Assembly (NCBI RefSeq): GCF_000732615.1
Contig: NZ_JPGL01000044.1
Location: 22,594 to 86,593, forward strand
From: Burkholderia paludis
GTDB lineage: Bacteria; Pseudomonadota; Gammaproteobacteria; Burkholderiales; Burkholderiaceae
Direction of reading: 5' to 3'
Length of the DNA: 64,000 nucleotides
Part shown: piece after piece, positions 16,617 to 25,868 of the stretch
Layout: each line of letters starts with the position of its first letter
How positions within the stretch are numbered: the stretch's first letter is position 1
Program-made: the position numbers and the translations under genes
Notes under the pieces: generated by a model
The model's database searches: none
Told to the model about the DNA's origin: nothing
What the model saw: the letters and a program-made list of their open reading frames with translations, nothing else

Positions 16617-17552
16617 ATGAGCGTCAAGGTTTTCGATACCAGGGAAGTCCAGGACCTGCTGAGGGCCGCGTCGAACGCGGACGGCAGCGGCGGCCACGCG
16701 CGCACGCAGCAGATCGTGCTGCGCCTGCTCGGCGACCTGTTCAAGGCGATCGACGATCTCGACATCACGCCCGACGAGGTGTGGGCGGGCGTCAACTACC
16801 TGAACCGGCTCGGCCAGGACGGCGAGGCGGCGCTGCTCGCGGCGGGCCTCGGTCTCGAGAAGTATCTCGACATCCGCATGGATGCCGAGGACGAGGCGAA
16901 CGGCCTTGCCGGCGGCACGCCGCGCACGATCGAGGGGCCGCTGTATGTGGCGGGCGCGCCGGTGCGCGACGGCGTGTCGAGAATCGACCTCGACGCGGAC
17001 GACGACGCGGGCCCGCTCGCGATCCACGGCACGGTGACCGGCCTCGACGGCGAGCCCGTCGCGGGCGCGCTGGTCGAATGCTGGCACGCGAACTCGAAGG
17101 GCTTCTATTCGCACTTCGACCCGACCGGCGCGCAGACCGACTTCAACCTGCGCGGCGCGGTGAGGACCGGCGCGGACGGCCGGTACGCATTCCACACGCT
17201 GATGCCGGTCGGCTACGGCTGCCCGCCGCAGGGCGCGACGCAGCAGTTGCTGAACGACCTCGGCCGCCACGGCAACCGTCCCGCGCACGTGCACTTCTTC
17301 GTCGGCAGCGACGATCACCGCAAGCTGACGACGCAATTCAACATCGACGGCGATCCGCTGATCTGGGATGACTTCGCGTATGCGACGCGCGAGGCGCTGA
17401 TTCCGCCCGTCGTCGACAGGACCGGCGGCACGGCGCTCGGCATGAAGGCCGATGCGTACCGGGACATCGAGTTCAACGTCGTGCTGACGCCGCTGGTACA
17501 GGGCAAGGACAACCAGATCGTCCACCGCCTGCGCGCGGCCGCGACGGCGTAA
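16617..17552 (+). CDS. catA: Catechol 1,2-dioxygenase
   Basis: 311 residues. Intradiol ring-cleaving dioxygenase that converts catechol to cis,cis-muconate. The N-terminal helical domain (residues 1-100) is followed by the beta-sandwich with the non-haem Fe(III) ligands: Tyr in ECWHANSKGFYSHFD (also the conserved Trp), Tyr in VGYGCP, and His/His in RPAHVHFFV (about 226 and 228). GGAG precedes the ATG by 9 bases. It is first among the intact genes of the cat-ben operon and receives the catechol made by BenABCD. The next step, catB, is deleted here, so a second cycloisomerase elsewhere would be required. Confidence 0.96.
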   Translation: MSVKVFDTREVQDLLRAASNADGSGGHARTQQIVLRLLGDLFKAIDDLDITPDEVWAGVNYLNRLGQDGEAALLAAGLGLEKYLDIRMDAEDEANGLAGGTPRTIEGPLYVAGAPVRDGVSRIDLDADDDAGPLAIHGTVTGLDGEPVAGALVECWHANSKGFYSHFDPTGAQTDFNLRGAVRTGADGRYAFHTLMPVGYGCPPQGATQQLLNDLGRHGNRPAHVHFFVGSDDHRKLTTQFNIDGDPLIWDDFAYATREALIPPVVDRTGGTALGMKADAYRDIEFNVVLTPLVQGKDNQIVHRLRAAATA

Positions 17553-17660
17553 CCGCCCGACGGCGCGGCTGCGCCGCCGCCGGCCGGGTTTCCGCGAGAT
17601 TCAACCGATACCGATGCGAGCGTGCTTGCAGGACGCGGCACGCGCATGGGAGGAGCCAAC

Positions 17661-19019
17661 ATGTCCGCCATTCTCGAACGAGCCAACGAACTGGATCACC
17701 TGCTTGCCACTGCCGTGCAGGATGACAAGGAGGCCGGCGTATTCCGCTGCCGCCGCGACATCTTCACCCACGAGGAACTGTACGAACTGGAGATGAAGCA
17801 CATCTTCGAGCGCAACTGGGTGTACCTCGCGCACGAAAGCCAGATTCCCGGCAACAACGACTACTACACGACGTGGATCGGCCGCCAGCCGATCGTCATC
17901 ACGCGCGACAAGACCGGCGAGCTGCACGCGGTCGTCAATGCGTGCGCCCACAAGGGGGCGATGCTGTGCCGCCGCAAGCACGGCAACAAGGGCAGCTTTA
18001 CGTGCCCGTTCCACGGCTGGACGTTCTCGAACACCGGCAAGCTGCTGAAGGTGAAGGACGAGAAGACGACCGAGTATCCGGTGCAGTTCAACACGCACGG
18101 GTCGCACGACCTGAAGAAGGTCGCGCGCTTCGAGAGCTATCGCGGCTTCCTGTTCGGCAGTCTCAGCGCTGACGTGCAGCCGCTCGAGGACTATCTCGGC
18201 GAGACGCGCGTGATCATCGACCAGATCGTCGACCAGGCGCCGGACGGGCTCGAGGTGCTGCGCGGCAACTCGTCCTACATCTACGAAGGCAACTGGAAGA
18301 TGCAGATGGAGAACGGGTGCGACGGCTACCACGTCAGCACCGTGCACTGGAACTACGCGGCGACGATGGGCCGCCGCAAGGAGGACGGCACCAAGGCCGT
18401 CGATGCGAACAGCTGGAGCAAGTCGGTCGCGGGCGTGTACGGGTTCGACAACGGCCACATCCTGCTGTGGACGCAGACGATGAACCCGGAGGTGCGGCCG
18501 GTGTATCGGCATCGCGACGAGATCAGGGCGCGCGTGGGCGAGGTGCAGGCCGACTTCATCGTCAACCAGACGCGCAACCTGTGCGTGTACCCGAACGTGT
18601 TCCTGATGGACCAGTTCAGCACGCAGATCCGCGTGGTGCGGCCGCTCGGCGTCGACAGGACCGAGGTCACGATCTTCTGTTTCGCGCCGAAGGGCGAGAG
18701 CGAGGCCGACCGCACGACGCGCATTCGCCAGTACGAGGATTTCTTCAACGTGACGGGCATGGGCACGGCCGACGACCTGGAGGAGTTCCGGGCCTGCCAG
18801 GCCGGCTACGCGGGCATCACGGCGATGTGGAACGACCTGTCGCGCGGCGCGCCGCTGTGGGTCGACGGCCCGGACGAGAACGCGAGGAGGATGGGGCTGA
18901 ACCCGCGCATCTCGGGCGAGCGCAGCGAGGACGAAGGGCTGTTCGTGAGCCAGCACGAACACTGGGTGAACGTGATGCGCGACGCGCTGAAGCAGGAACG
19001 CGGCGAGGTGGCGGCATGA
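17661..19019 (+). CDS. benA: Benzoate 1,2-dioxygenase, large (alpha) subunit
   Basis: 452 residues. Ring-hydroxylating oxygenase alpha subunit. The Rieske cluster ligands are in CAHKGAMLC and CPFHGW (about residues 97-120), and the catalytic mononuclear iron facial triad begins with NGCDGYHVSTVHW (about 218-230). It hydroxylates benzoate to the 1,2-cis-diol. Length and the following benB, benC and benD fix the identity against anthranilate (AntABC) and toluate homologues. GGAGGAG lies 6 bases before ATG 17661. Its stop overlaps the benB start by ATGA, so translation is coupled. Confidence 0.95.
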   Translation: MSAILERANELDHLLATAVQDDKEAGVFRCRRDIFTHEELYELEMKHIFERNWVYLAHESQIPGNNDYYTTWIGRQPIVITRDKTGELHAVVNACAHKGAMLCRRKHGNKGSFTCPFHGWTFSNTGKLLKVKDEKTTEYPVQFNTHGSHDLKKVARFESYRGFLFGSLSADVQPLEDYLGETRVIIDQIVDQAPDGLEVLRGNSSYIYEGNWKMQMENGCDGYHVSTVHWNYAATMGRRKEDGTKAVDANSWSKSVAGVYGFDNGHILLWTQTMNPEVRPVYRHRDEIRARVGEVQADFIVNQTRNLCVYPNVFLMDQFSTQIRVVRPLGVDRTEVTIFCFAPKGESEADRTTRIRQYEDFFNVTGMGTADDLEEFRACQAGYAGITAMWNDLSRGAPLWVDGPDENARRMGLNPRISGERSEDEGLFVSQHEHWVNVMRDALKQERGEVAA

Positions 19020-19504
19020 GCGTCGATTACCGGACTGTCTGCGCCGCGCTGTACCGCGAAGCGCGCCTGCTCGACGATCGCCAGTGGGACGACTGGCTGA
19101 CCTGCTACACGGAAGATGTCACGTACTGGATGCCCGCGTGGGACGACGACGACCGGCCGACCGACGATCCGCAAAGCCAGATCTCGCTGATGTATTACGC
19201 GGACCGGGGCGGCCTCGAGGATCGCGTGTTCCGGATCAAGACCGAGCGCAGCGGCGCGTCGACGCCCGAGCCGCGCACGAGCCACAACGTGACGAATGTG
19301 GAAGTGCTGGCCGAGCGCGACGACGAAGTGGACGTGCGCTACAACTTCCACACGCTGAACCATCGTTACCGCGTCACCGACCACTTCTTCGGCACGATGT
19401 TCGTCACGTTGCGCAAGGCGGGAGATGCGCTGCTGATCTCGTCCAAGAAGATCGTCTTGAAGAACGACTACATCCGGCAGGTGCTCGACGTCTATCACGT
19501 CTGA
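19016..19504 (+). CDS. benB: Benzoate 1,2-dioxygenase, small (beta) subunit
   Basis: 162 residues of the SnoaL/NTF2-like ring-hydroxylating beta subunit family. Marks include LDDRQWDDWLTCYTEDVTYW at residues 18-37 and the C-terminal VLKNDYIRQVLDVYHV. It has a structural role in the alpha3beta3 oxygenase. The start overlaps benA by 4 bases (ATGA). Length matches the family. Confidence 0.95.
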   Translation: MSVDYRTVCAALYREARLLDDRQWDDWLTCYTEDVTYWMPAWDDDDRPTDDPQSQISLMYYADRGGLEDRVFRIKTERSGASTPEPRTSHNVTNVEVLAERDDEVDVRYNFHTLNHRYRVTDHFFGTMFVTLRKAGDALLISSKKIVLKNDYIRQVLDVYHV

Positions 19505-19545
19505 CGCCCGTCCGTCTTGTCATGAAAGGAAGTGGAGGCGATGCC

Positions 19546-20568
19546 ATGTCCAGCTACACGATTGCACTGAATTTCGAGGACGGGGTGACCCGCTTCATCG
19601 ACTGCCGGGCCGGCGAGAAAGTCCTCGACGCCGCGTTCCGCGCGAAGATCAACCTGCCGATGGATTGTTCCGACGGCGTGTGCGGCACCTGCAAGTGCCG
19701 CGCCGAAAGCGGCCGCTACGACCTCGGCGACGACTACATCGACGACGCGCTCACCGAGGACGAGAAGGACGGCGGCCTCGTGCTGACCTGCCAGATGGTG
19801 CCGCACAGCGATTGCGTGATCGCGGTGCCGACGTCGTCGGTCGCGTGCAAGACCGGGCAAAGCGGTTTTGCCGCGACGGTGACGAAGGTCGAGCCGCACA
19901 ACGACGCGGCCGTCGTGCTCGAACTCGACGTCGGCGCGGCCGCGCCCGTGTTTCTGCCGGGCCAGTACGTGAACATCGACGTGCCCGCGAGCGGCCAGCA
20001 TCGCTCGTATTCGTTCTCGTCCGCGCCGGCCGACGCAAGGGTGAGCTTCCTGATCAAGAAGATCCCCGGCGGCGTGATGAGCACGTGGCTCGAATCGGCG
20101 CGGCCCGGCGACACGCTGGAACTGCACGGGCCGCTCGGCAGCTTCTATCTGCGCGACGTGCAGCGGCCGCTGCTGTTCCTCGCGGGCGGCACGGGCCTCG
20201 CGCCGTTCCTGTCGATGCTCGAGGTGCTGGCGCGCGGCGGGTCGCAGCAGAAGGTGCACCTGATCTACGGCGTAACGCGCGACCTCGATCTCGTGCTGGT
20301 CGATGCGATCGAAGCGTATGCGGCGAAGCTGCCGAACTTCAGTTTCGCGACGGTCGTGGCCGATGCGGAATCGAACCACCCGCGCAAGGGCTGGGTCACG
20401 CAGCACATTCCGGCCGATGCGCTGAACGACGGCGACGTCGACGTGTACCTGTGCGGCCCGCCGCCGATGGTCGACGCGGTGCGCCGGTACTTCGACGACG
20501 AAGGCGTGAAGCCGAACAGCTTCCACTACGAGAAGTTCACGCCCAACGTCACGGCAAAGGCGGCATGA
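19546..20568 (+). CDS. benC: Benzoate 1,2-dioxygenase reductase
   Basis: 340 residues. An N-terminal plant-type [2Fe-2S] ferredoxin domain with CSDGVCGTCKC and the fourth Cys in LTCQMV (residues 40-85) is followed by an FAD domain (HRSYSFSSAP, about 150) and an NADH domain (LAGGTGLAPFLSML, about 210, and CGPPPMVDAV). It passes electrons from NADH to BenAB. ATG 19546 is preceded by GGAGG; an in-frame ATG at 19522 would add eight residues. Its stop overlaps the benD start by ATGA. Confidence 0.95.
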   Translation: MSSYTIALNFEDGVTRFIDCRAGEKVLDAAFRAKINLPMDCSDGVCGTCKCRAESGRYDLGDDYIDDALTEDEKDGGLVLTCQMVPHSDCVIAVPTSSVACKTGQSGFAATVTKVEPHNDAAVVLELDVGAAAPVFLPGQYVNIDVPASGQHRSYSFSSAPADARVSFLIKKIPGGVMSTWLESARPGDTLELHGPLGSFYLRDVQRPLLFLAGGTGLAPFLSMLEVLARGGSQQKVHLIYGVTRDLDLVLVDAIEAYAAKLPNFSFATVVADAESNHPRKGWVTQHIPADALNDGDVDVYLCGPPPMVDAVRRYFDDEGVKPNSFHYEKFTPNVTAKAA

Positions 20569-21341
20569 CCATGCAACGATTCTCGGGCAAGGTCGTCGTC
20601 GTCACCGGCGCGGCGCAGGGCATCGGTCGCGGCGTCGCGCTGCGCGCGGCGGCCGAGGGCGGCAGGGTGCTGTTCGTCGATCGCGCGGATTTCGTCGCCG
20701 ACGTGGCCGCCGAAGCGGCGCACGGCGATACGGCGGGATGCGTCGCGGATCTCGAAACCTACGAAGGCGCGCATGCGGCGATCGCGTGCGCGGTGCAGAC
20801 GTTCGGCGGTATCGACATCCTGATCAACGGGGTCGGCGGCGCGATCCGGATGCGGCCGTTCGCGGAATTCGAACCGGCGCAGATCGACGCGGAAATCCGC
20901 CGCTCGCTGATGCCGACGCTCTACACGTGCCACGCGGCGCTGCCGCACCTGCTCGCGCGCGGCGGCGGCACGATCGTCAACGTGTCGTCGAACGCGACGC
21001 GCGGCATCCGCCGCGTGCCGTACTCGGCCGCGAAAGGCGGCGTCAATGCGCTGACGCAGGCACTCGCGATGGAATACGCGGAACACAACATCCGCGTCGT
21101 CGCGACCGCGCCGGGCGGCACCAGCGCGCCGCCGCGCCGCGTGCCGCGCAACGCGGCCGGCGACAGCGAGCAGGAGCAGGCGTGGATGGCCGAGGCCGTG
21201 CGGCAGGTGACCGACTCGACGTTCCTCAAGCGCTACGGCAGCCTCGACGAGCAGATCGCGCCGATCCTGTTCCTCGCGTCCGACGAGGCGAGCTACATCA
21301 CCGGTACCGTCCTGCCGGTCGCGGGCGGCGATACGGGTTGA
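20565..21341 (+). CDS. benD: 1,6-dihydroxycyclohexa-2,4-diene-1-carboxylate dehydrogenase
   Basis: 258 residues of the short-chain dehydrogenase family. The NAD-binding motif TGAAQGIGRG is at residues 15-24, the catalytic Ser in NVSSNATRG and the Tyr/Lys in PYSAAKGG. It oxidises and decarboxylates the benzoate cis-diol to catechol, which catA then cleaves. The start overlaps benC (ATGA); an alternative ATG is two codons downstream. The order catA-benABCD is the usual Burkholderia arrangement. Confidence 0.93.
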   Translation: MTMQRFSGKVVVVTGAAQGIGRGVALRAAAEGGRVLFVDRADFVADVAAEAAHGDTAGCVADLETYEGAHAAIACAVQTFGGIDILINGVGGAIRMRPFAEFEPAQIDAEIRRSLMPTLYTCHAALPHLLARGGGTIVNVSSNATRGIRRVPYSAAKGGVNALTQALAMEYAEHNIRVVATAPGGTSAPPRRVPRNAAGDSEQEQAWMAEAVRQVTDSTFLKRYGSLDEQIAPILFLASDEASYITGTVLPVAGGDTG

Positions 21342-21413
21342 GCGGCGCGCCGCCTGCCGTCATTCATCGACAACCAGACGGCCGGCGCACCGGCGCCGGC
21401 CACGGAGACCCTC

Positions 21414-21812
21414 ATGCATGAACGCAAGGCCGTCGTTCCGGCGGGAATGGAAGCGGTGTACGAGACGATCGGCTACGCGCCCGGCCTGCTGGTCGGCGAT
21501 ACGCTGTACGTGTCCGGCCAGATCGGCCGCGATGCCGGAATGCGCCTGGTCGAGGCGCGCGAGGCGCAGATCGTGCAGGCGTTCGAAAACCTGAAGCGCG
21601 TGCTGGAAGCGGCCGGCGCATCGTTCGCCGACGTGGTCGACCTGATGAGCTTTCACACCGACCTGCGCGACCTGGCGCTGTTCATGCAGGTGCGCGACCG
21701 CTACCTCGATGCCCACCCGAAGCCGGCGTGGACGGCGGTCGGCGCGCACATGCTGGGCGGCGCGCCGGGTTATGTCGTCGAAATCAAGGCAGTGGCCGTG
21801 CTGCGGGCGTGA
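21414..21812 (+). CDS. RidA family protein
   Basis: 132 residues. RidA/YjgF/UK114 fold with YAPGLLVGDTLYVSGQIGRD near the N-terminus, FENLKRVLEAAGASFADVV in the middle and a late conserved Arg/Glu region. Family members deaminate reactive enamine/imine intermediates or act on related metabolites. It is 72 bases after benD on the same strand and may belong to the ben transcript, perhaps handling a reactive by-product; that link is inferred. Confidence 0.85.
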   Translation: MHERKAVVPAGMEAVYETIGYAPGLLVGDTLYVSGQIGRDAGMRLVEAREAQIVQAFENLKRVLEAAGASFADVVDLMSFHTDLRDLALFMQVRDRYLDAHPKPAWTAVGAHMLGGAPGYVVEIKAVAVLRA

Positions 21813-22032
21813 TGCGCGTCGACGGGCGGGTTGTCTGACGCGCCGCGGGGCGGCACGCCGGCGTCCTCCCGACGCGTAACGACCGGCCGCACTGCGCGGG
21901 GCCATCCTGACGAAGCGCTTTCGGATCCGCGTTTGCGCAAGGCGCCGCGCTGCGGTCAGCGACAAGTCGCGCGAGTTCGTTTATGGTGCGAGGAATTGCA
22001 GCGCCGTTCCCTTCTTCCGTCGAGAATCCGCG

Positions 22033-22845
22033 ATGAAATGTCCGCCACGCGCCGTGTTCGCCGCCCTCGTGCTCACCCTCGCGCAAGCCGCGTTCGCGCA
22101 GGCGCCGGGAACGGTCCGTCTCGAGGACATGACCTGGACCGAACTGCGCGACAGCGTACGCGCCGGAAAGACCACCATCCTGATTCCGATCGGCGGGACC
22201 GAGCAAAGCGGGCCGTACGTCGCGCTCGGCAAGCACAACGCGCGGGTCAAGGTCCTGTCCGAGCGGATCGCGGAAGGCCTCGGCAACGCGATCGTCGCGC
22301 CCGTCATTGCGTACGTGCCGGAAGGCGGCTATGCGCCGCCGACGTCGCACATGCGCTTCCCGGGCACCATCACCGTGACTGACGACGTCTTCGAAAAGAC
22401 CCTCGAGTCCACGGCCAACAGTTTCCGGGTTCACGGTTTCACGAACATCGTGTTCCTCGGCGATCACGGCGGCTACCAGAACGACATCCGGCAGTCGGTC
22501 GCCCGACTCAACAAGTCGTGGGCCGGCACCGGCGCGCGCGCGTTCGTGCCGGCCGAATACTACGGCACCAGTTCGGACGGTTACGCGCAGATCCTGCGCG
22601 AGCACGGCGTACCGGCCGCGGATATCGGCACCCATGCGGGGCTCGCCGATACGTCGCTGCTGCTGGCGGTCGCGCCGGGCATGGTCAGGGCCGACGCGCT
22701 GCACAACGCCGCGAAGCCCGGCGCCGTCGACGGCGTGTACGGCGGCGATCCGCGTCACGCCAGCGCCGAACTCGGCCGGCTGGGGACCGACGCCATCGTG
22801 TCGCGCACCGTGGACGCCATCCGGAAGGCCGTCGCCGCCCGCTGA
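22033..22845 (+). CDS. Exported creatininase-like protein
   Basis: 270 residues with a Sec signal peptide (MKCPPRAVFAALVLTLAQAA then FAQA, cleavage about residue 22), so it acts in the periplasm. The creatininase fold is recognised by PIGGTEQSGPYVALGKHN, GGYAPPTSHMRFPGTI, FLGDHGGYQND and THAGLADTSLLL. Canonical metal ligands are altered: EQHG becomes EQSG, the following Asp is replaced by His, and HAGExETS becomes HAGLADTS. It may therefore bind metal differently or have another amidohydrolase role. Homologues occur with redox-cofactor and beta-propeller genes; a YVTN propeller gene follows after 90 bases. Confidence 0.8.
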   Translation: MKCPPRAVFAALVLTLAQAAFAQAPGTVRLEDMTWTELRDSVRAGKTTILIPIGGTEQSGPYVALGKHNARVKVLSERIAEGLGNAIVAPVIAYVPEGGYAPPTSHMRFPGTITVTDDVFEKTLESTANSFRVHGFTNIVFLGDHGGYQNDIRQSVARLNKSWAGTGARAFVPAEYYGTSSDGYAQILREHGVPAADIGTHAGLADTSLLLAVAPGMVRADALHNAAKPGAVDGVYGGDPRHASAELGRLGTDAIVSRTVDAIRKAVAAR

Positions 22846-22935
22846 CGCCGCTGCCACGTCGCGCGACAGTTCCGCCGTTCCGCTTTTTACCGTTCCAGCG
22901 CCGTTCCGTTCAAGCCATCGCCCAGGGGCACCGTC

Positions 22936-24120
22936 ATGCAGCTGCGCCTTCGCCGTCACCGTCACATCCGCTTCTCCCGTTTCGCGTTCGCCGCCGCCGC
23001 GGCGCTTGCCGGCTTCGGTGTCCGCGCCGCGCTCGCGGCGTCCGCCGTCGCGACCGTACCCGGCATGCCGCCCGTCGTCGACCCCGGCAACCTGTACAGC
23101 GAAGCGCAGGCCGGTCACATGAGCGCGGCGGTGGCGGGGGCGTTGCCGCGCGTCTACGTGCCGAACCTGAGATCGAACGACGTCTACGTGATCGACCCGG
23201 CCACCTACAAGGTCGTCGACCGGTTCGCCGTCGGCCGCAGCCCGCAGCACGTCGTGCCCGCGTGGGATCTGCAGACGCTGTGGGTGGCGAACAATGCGGA
23301 AGGGCGGACCGACGGCAGCCTGACGCCGATCGATCCGAAGACGGGCAAGCCCGGCCCGGAAGTGAGCGTCGACGACCCGTACAACATGTATTTCACGCCC
23401 GACGGTCAGGATGCGATCGTGGTGGCCGAGGCGCATGCGCGGCTCGACTTCCGCGATCCGCACACGATGGCGCTGAAATCGAGCCTCGATGTCCCGCAAT
23501 GCAAGGGGATCAACCACGCCGATTTCTCGATCGACGGCCGGTATGCGCTTTTCACGTGCGAGTTCGGCGGCAAGCTCGCCAAGATCGATCTCGTGAACCG
23601 CAAGGTGGTCGGCTACCTCGAACTCGACCGGAAGGGGATGCCGCAGGACATTCGCGTGTCGCCGGACGGCAAGGTGTTCTATGTCGCCGACATGATGGCC
23701 GACGGCGTGTACCTGGTCGACGGCGACCGCTTCGCGAAGACCGGCTTCATCCGGACCGGCGTCGGCACCCACGGGTTGTATCCGAGCCGCGACGGCGCCC
23801 GGCTCTATATCGCGAATCGCGGCTCCAACCTCGTGCACGGGCCGCGCCACGGCAAGGGCAGCGTCTCGGTTCTCGATTTCGCGACGCGCAAGGTGGTCGC
23901 GACCTGGCCGATTCCCGGCGGCGGCAGCCCCGACATGGGCAACGTGAGCGCCGACGGCAAGACGCTGTGGCTGTCGGGCCGCTTCGACGACGTCGTCTAT
24001 GCGATCGACACCGCGAGCGGCGCGGTCCGGTCGATTCCCGTCGGCATGGAGCCGCACGGCCTCACGGTGTGGCCGCAACCGGGCCGCTATTCGCTCGGCC
24101 ATACGGGAAACATGCGCTAG
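22936..24120 (+). CDS. YVTN-type beta-propeller protein, exported
   Basis: 394 residues. A signal peptide (about residues 1-35, Arg-rich start then FAFAAAAALAGFGVRAALAA) precedes a seven-bladed propeller with repeats such as RVYVPNLRSNDVYVIDPATY, TLWVANNAEG, KVFYVADMMADGVYLVDG, RLYIANRG and TLWLSGRFDDVVYAID. Such proteins are periplasmic and are often linked to PQQ or quinohemoprotein systems, but no such enzyme is encoded here. It is likely co-transcribed with the creatininase-like gene. The true start could also be an internal Met. Confidence 0.85.
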   Translation: MQLRLRRHRHIRFSRFAFAAAAALAGFGVRAALAASAVATVPGMPPVVDPGNLYSEAQAGHMSAAVAGALPRVYVPNLRSNDVYVIDPATYKVVDRFAVGRSPQHVVPAWDLQTLWVANNAEGRTDGSLTPIDPKTGKPGPEVSVDDPYNMYFTPDGQDAIVVAEAHARLDFRDPHTMALKSSLDVPQCKGINHADFSIDGRYALFTCEFGGKLAKIDLVNRKVVGYLELDRKGMPQDIRVSPDGKVFYVADMMADGVYLVDGDRFAKTGFIRTGVGTHGLYPSRDGARLYIANRGSNLVHGPRHGKGSVSVLDFATRKVVATWPIPGGGSPDMGNVSADGKTLWLSGRFDDVVYAIDTASGAVRSIPVGMEPHGLTVWPQPGRYSLGHTGNMR

Positions 24121-24145
24121 GCCGCGGCGAGCATCTTCCGGCGCG

Positions 24146-24170
24146 ACGGCCGCTCGACGCGGGCGGCCGT
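24146..24170. terminator. Candidate bidirectional hairpin
   Basis: 8-bp arms ACGGCCGC / GCGGCCGT with a 9-base loop between the convergent propeller and response-regulator genes. No U tract is seen, so confidence is low. Confidence 0.3.
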
Positions 24171-24202
24171 GCGCCGCGCCGGGCCGCCTGCGAGGCGGTG
24201 CG

Positions 24203-24913
24203 TCACTCCCACGCGTGCTTGCTGAATTGATAGCCCTTGGAGCGGATCGTCTTGATTCGCCTCGGTTCCATGACGTCGTCGCACAGCTTGCGGCGCAGCT
24301 TCGAGATGCGGCAGTCGATCGAACGGTCGAGGCCGTCGAACTCGATGCCGCGCAACAGCAGCGTCAGGTCTTCGCGGGTGACCACCTCGCCGGCGCGGCA
24401 CGCCAGGGCCCACAGCAGGTCGAATTCGGTCGACGTCAGGCGCGGCGCGCTGCCGTCCGGAAGGCGAACCTTGCGGTCCGCGCGATCGATCGAAAACTTG
24501 CCGAACTCGAAGCGCTGCGGCGATGCGGGCGCGCAGTCGGCCGGCCGAATCCGGAGCCGTCTCAGCTGGGCCTTGATCCGCGCGAGCAGGATGCGCGGCT
24601 CGACCGGCTTGTGGAGGAAGTCGTCCGCGCCGAATTCCAGGCCGAGCAACTCGTCGAACTGCTCGTTGCGGGCCGTCATCATGATGATGACGCCGTCGTA
24701 CTGCAGGCGGGCGTCGCGGCAGATCTCGAAGCCGTCCTTGCCCGGCAGGTTGATGTCGAGCAGCACCAGGTCGGGGCGGTGCGTGACGATCGTGGATACG
24801 GCGTCGGTGCCGTCGAACAGGGTGTCCACCTCGTACTGATGCTTGCGCAGATAGTCTGCGATCAGCGCGGACAGATGAACGTCGTCTTCGACGAGCAGGA
24901 TTCGGATGGGCAT
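24203..24913 (-). CDS. OmpR-family response regulator (orphan)
   Basis: 236 residues. Receiver domain with the acidic pair in LLVEDDVHLS, phosphoacceptor Asp in LVLLDINLPGKDG (about residue 53) and Lys in LHKPVEPRIL; C-terminal winged helix with LTSTEFDLLWALACRAGEVV and RIKTIRSKGYQF. It resembles RstA-type regulators. No histidine kinase is adjacent, so its sensor must be elsewhere. The ATG at 24913 starts just before the receiver domain. A palindrome lies about 95 bases upstream and may be its own operator. Confidence 0.9.
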   Translation of the reverse strand: MPIRILLVEDDVHLSALIADYLRKHQYEVDTLFDGTDAVSTIVTHRPDLVLLDINLPGKDGFEICRDARLQYDGVIIMMTARNEQFDELLGLEFGADDFLHKPVEPRILLARIKAQLRRLRIRPADCAPASPQRFEFGKFSIDRADRKVRLPDGSAPRLTSTEFDLLWALACRAGEVVTREDLTLLLRGIEFDGLDRSIDCRISKLRRKLCDDVMEPRRIKTIRSKGYQFSKHAWE

Positions 24914-25541
24914 CTCTGAACGAGGGGGCAAAACGGGACAATGGCGAGCGGTCAGGCCCGGTCCGAACAGGGGGTAACCGAAGAGAGGCGCATGATACTG
25001 CGAAACATTCCGTTGGAATGTGCTGAAATCTGCATCGCCCGGCGTGCCGGTGCGGCGTGCAAACCGGCGCCGCCGCGTACAACGCGTACGGGTGGCGAGG
25101 CCGGATCGCGGTGTTGGCGAATGGCGCGGGATCCTGATGCGACGGCCCGGCGCGAGATCCGGCGCGTCGCCGGACAGGATGCGGGACGAGGTGTCGTCGG
25201 GTACCATCCGCGCACGGCTTGCGCATACGCCTGTCCCGGGCGCTCGTCGGTGCGAAGCCGGTAAAGATTACTCGACATATCATTACAAAATATTACGTAC
25301 CGGATGGTACAGGGTTTCATACAATCGCTGCAATTGCATGGCGGCCGACGCGTTCGCCGGTTGCCGCGCGGTCCTGGAACGGATCGCGCATGCGAGGGCG
25401 GTGACCGATGGCGCACGATGGTCCGTCGTTGCCCGTTCGGCACATCTTGCCGATGTCGAGCGCGCACGGGCCGGCGGCAATGTCGCACCGGCCTGCCGGC
25501 GCAATCGGGCAGACGGCATGAATCTCTGATAGGAATGCGAA
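24914..25541. other. Long intergenic region with palindromes
   Basis: 628 bases without a supported gene between the divergent response regulator and the next small gene. It has two inverted repeats: ACATTCC-GTT-GGAATGT at 25005-25021 and GTACC-GGAT-GGTAC around 25300. An AT-rich patch at about 25263-25330 could hold a plus-strand promoter. No RNA gene was recognised. Confidence 0.4.
25005..25021. promoter_or_regulatory. Palindrome upstream of response regulator
   Basis: Perfect 7-bp arms ACATTCC and GGAATGT around GTT, 92 bases before the response-regulator start. A protein-binding operator is likely by symmetry; the binder is unknown. Confidence 0.35.
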
Positions 25542-25868
25542 ATGACGCCGCTTCAAATCGTCCGGAGTCTCGATTCACTCACGAACGCGATCGAGGCCGC
25601 GATCGTCCGCGCCGACTGGAGCGAGGCCGTACGCGCCGCGGAAACCCGTTCGAGTTTCCTGATGGCGCTGGTGCCCGATCAGCCGGACGAGGTCCGGGCG
25701 GCGATCGGGAGAATGCGGGAAACCGATCTCCGGATCACCACCGCCGCGCGGGAAACGCTGGAAACCCTCGTTGCCGAGGGCCGGCAGGCGTTGCACGAGG
25801 CGCAGCAGGCGGCACAGGCGCTGGCGATGCAGTCGCTGTCGTCCACGGCCGATACCGTGGCGTCCTGA
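25542..25868 (+). CDS. Hypothetical helical protein, possibly FliT-like
   Basis: 108 residues, all-helical, no signal or membrane segment. The segment LTNAIEAAIVRADWSEAVRA followed by ETRSSFLMALVP recalls the first helices of FliT-type flagellar chaperones (a Trp within the first long helix, then a polar heptad pattern), but no flagellar genes are nearby. The C-terminus is Ala/Gln-rich coiled-coil-like. The function is not established. Confidence 0.55.
   Translation: MTPLQIVRSLDSLTNAIEAAIVRADWSEAVRAAETRSSFLMALVPDQPDEVRAAIGRMRETDLRITTAARETLETLVAEGRQALHEAQQAAQALAMQSLSSTADTVAS

Noticed and set aside
21784..24102. 772-codon minus-strand frame
   Set aside because: Antisense to the creatininase-like and propeller genes, whose signal peptides and motifs are clear.
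25542..25868. Naming the gene fliT
   Set aside because: The resemblance is only a short helical pattern and there are no flagellar neighbours.
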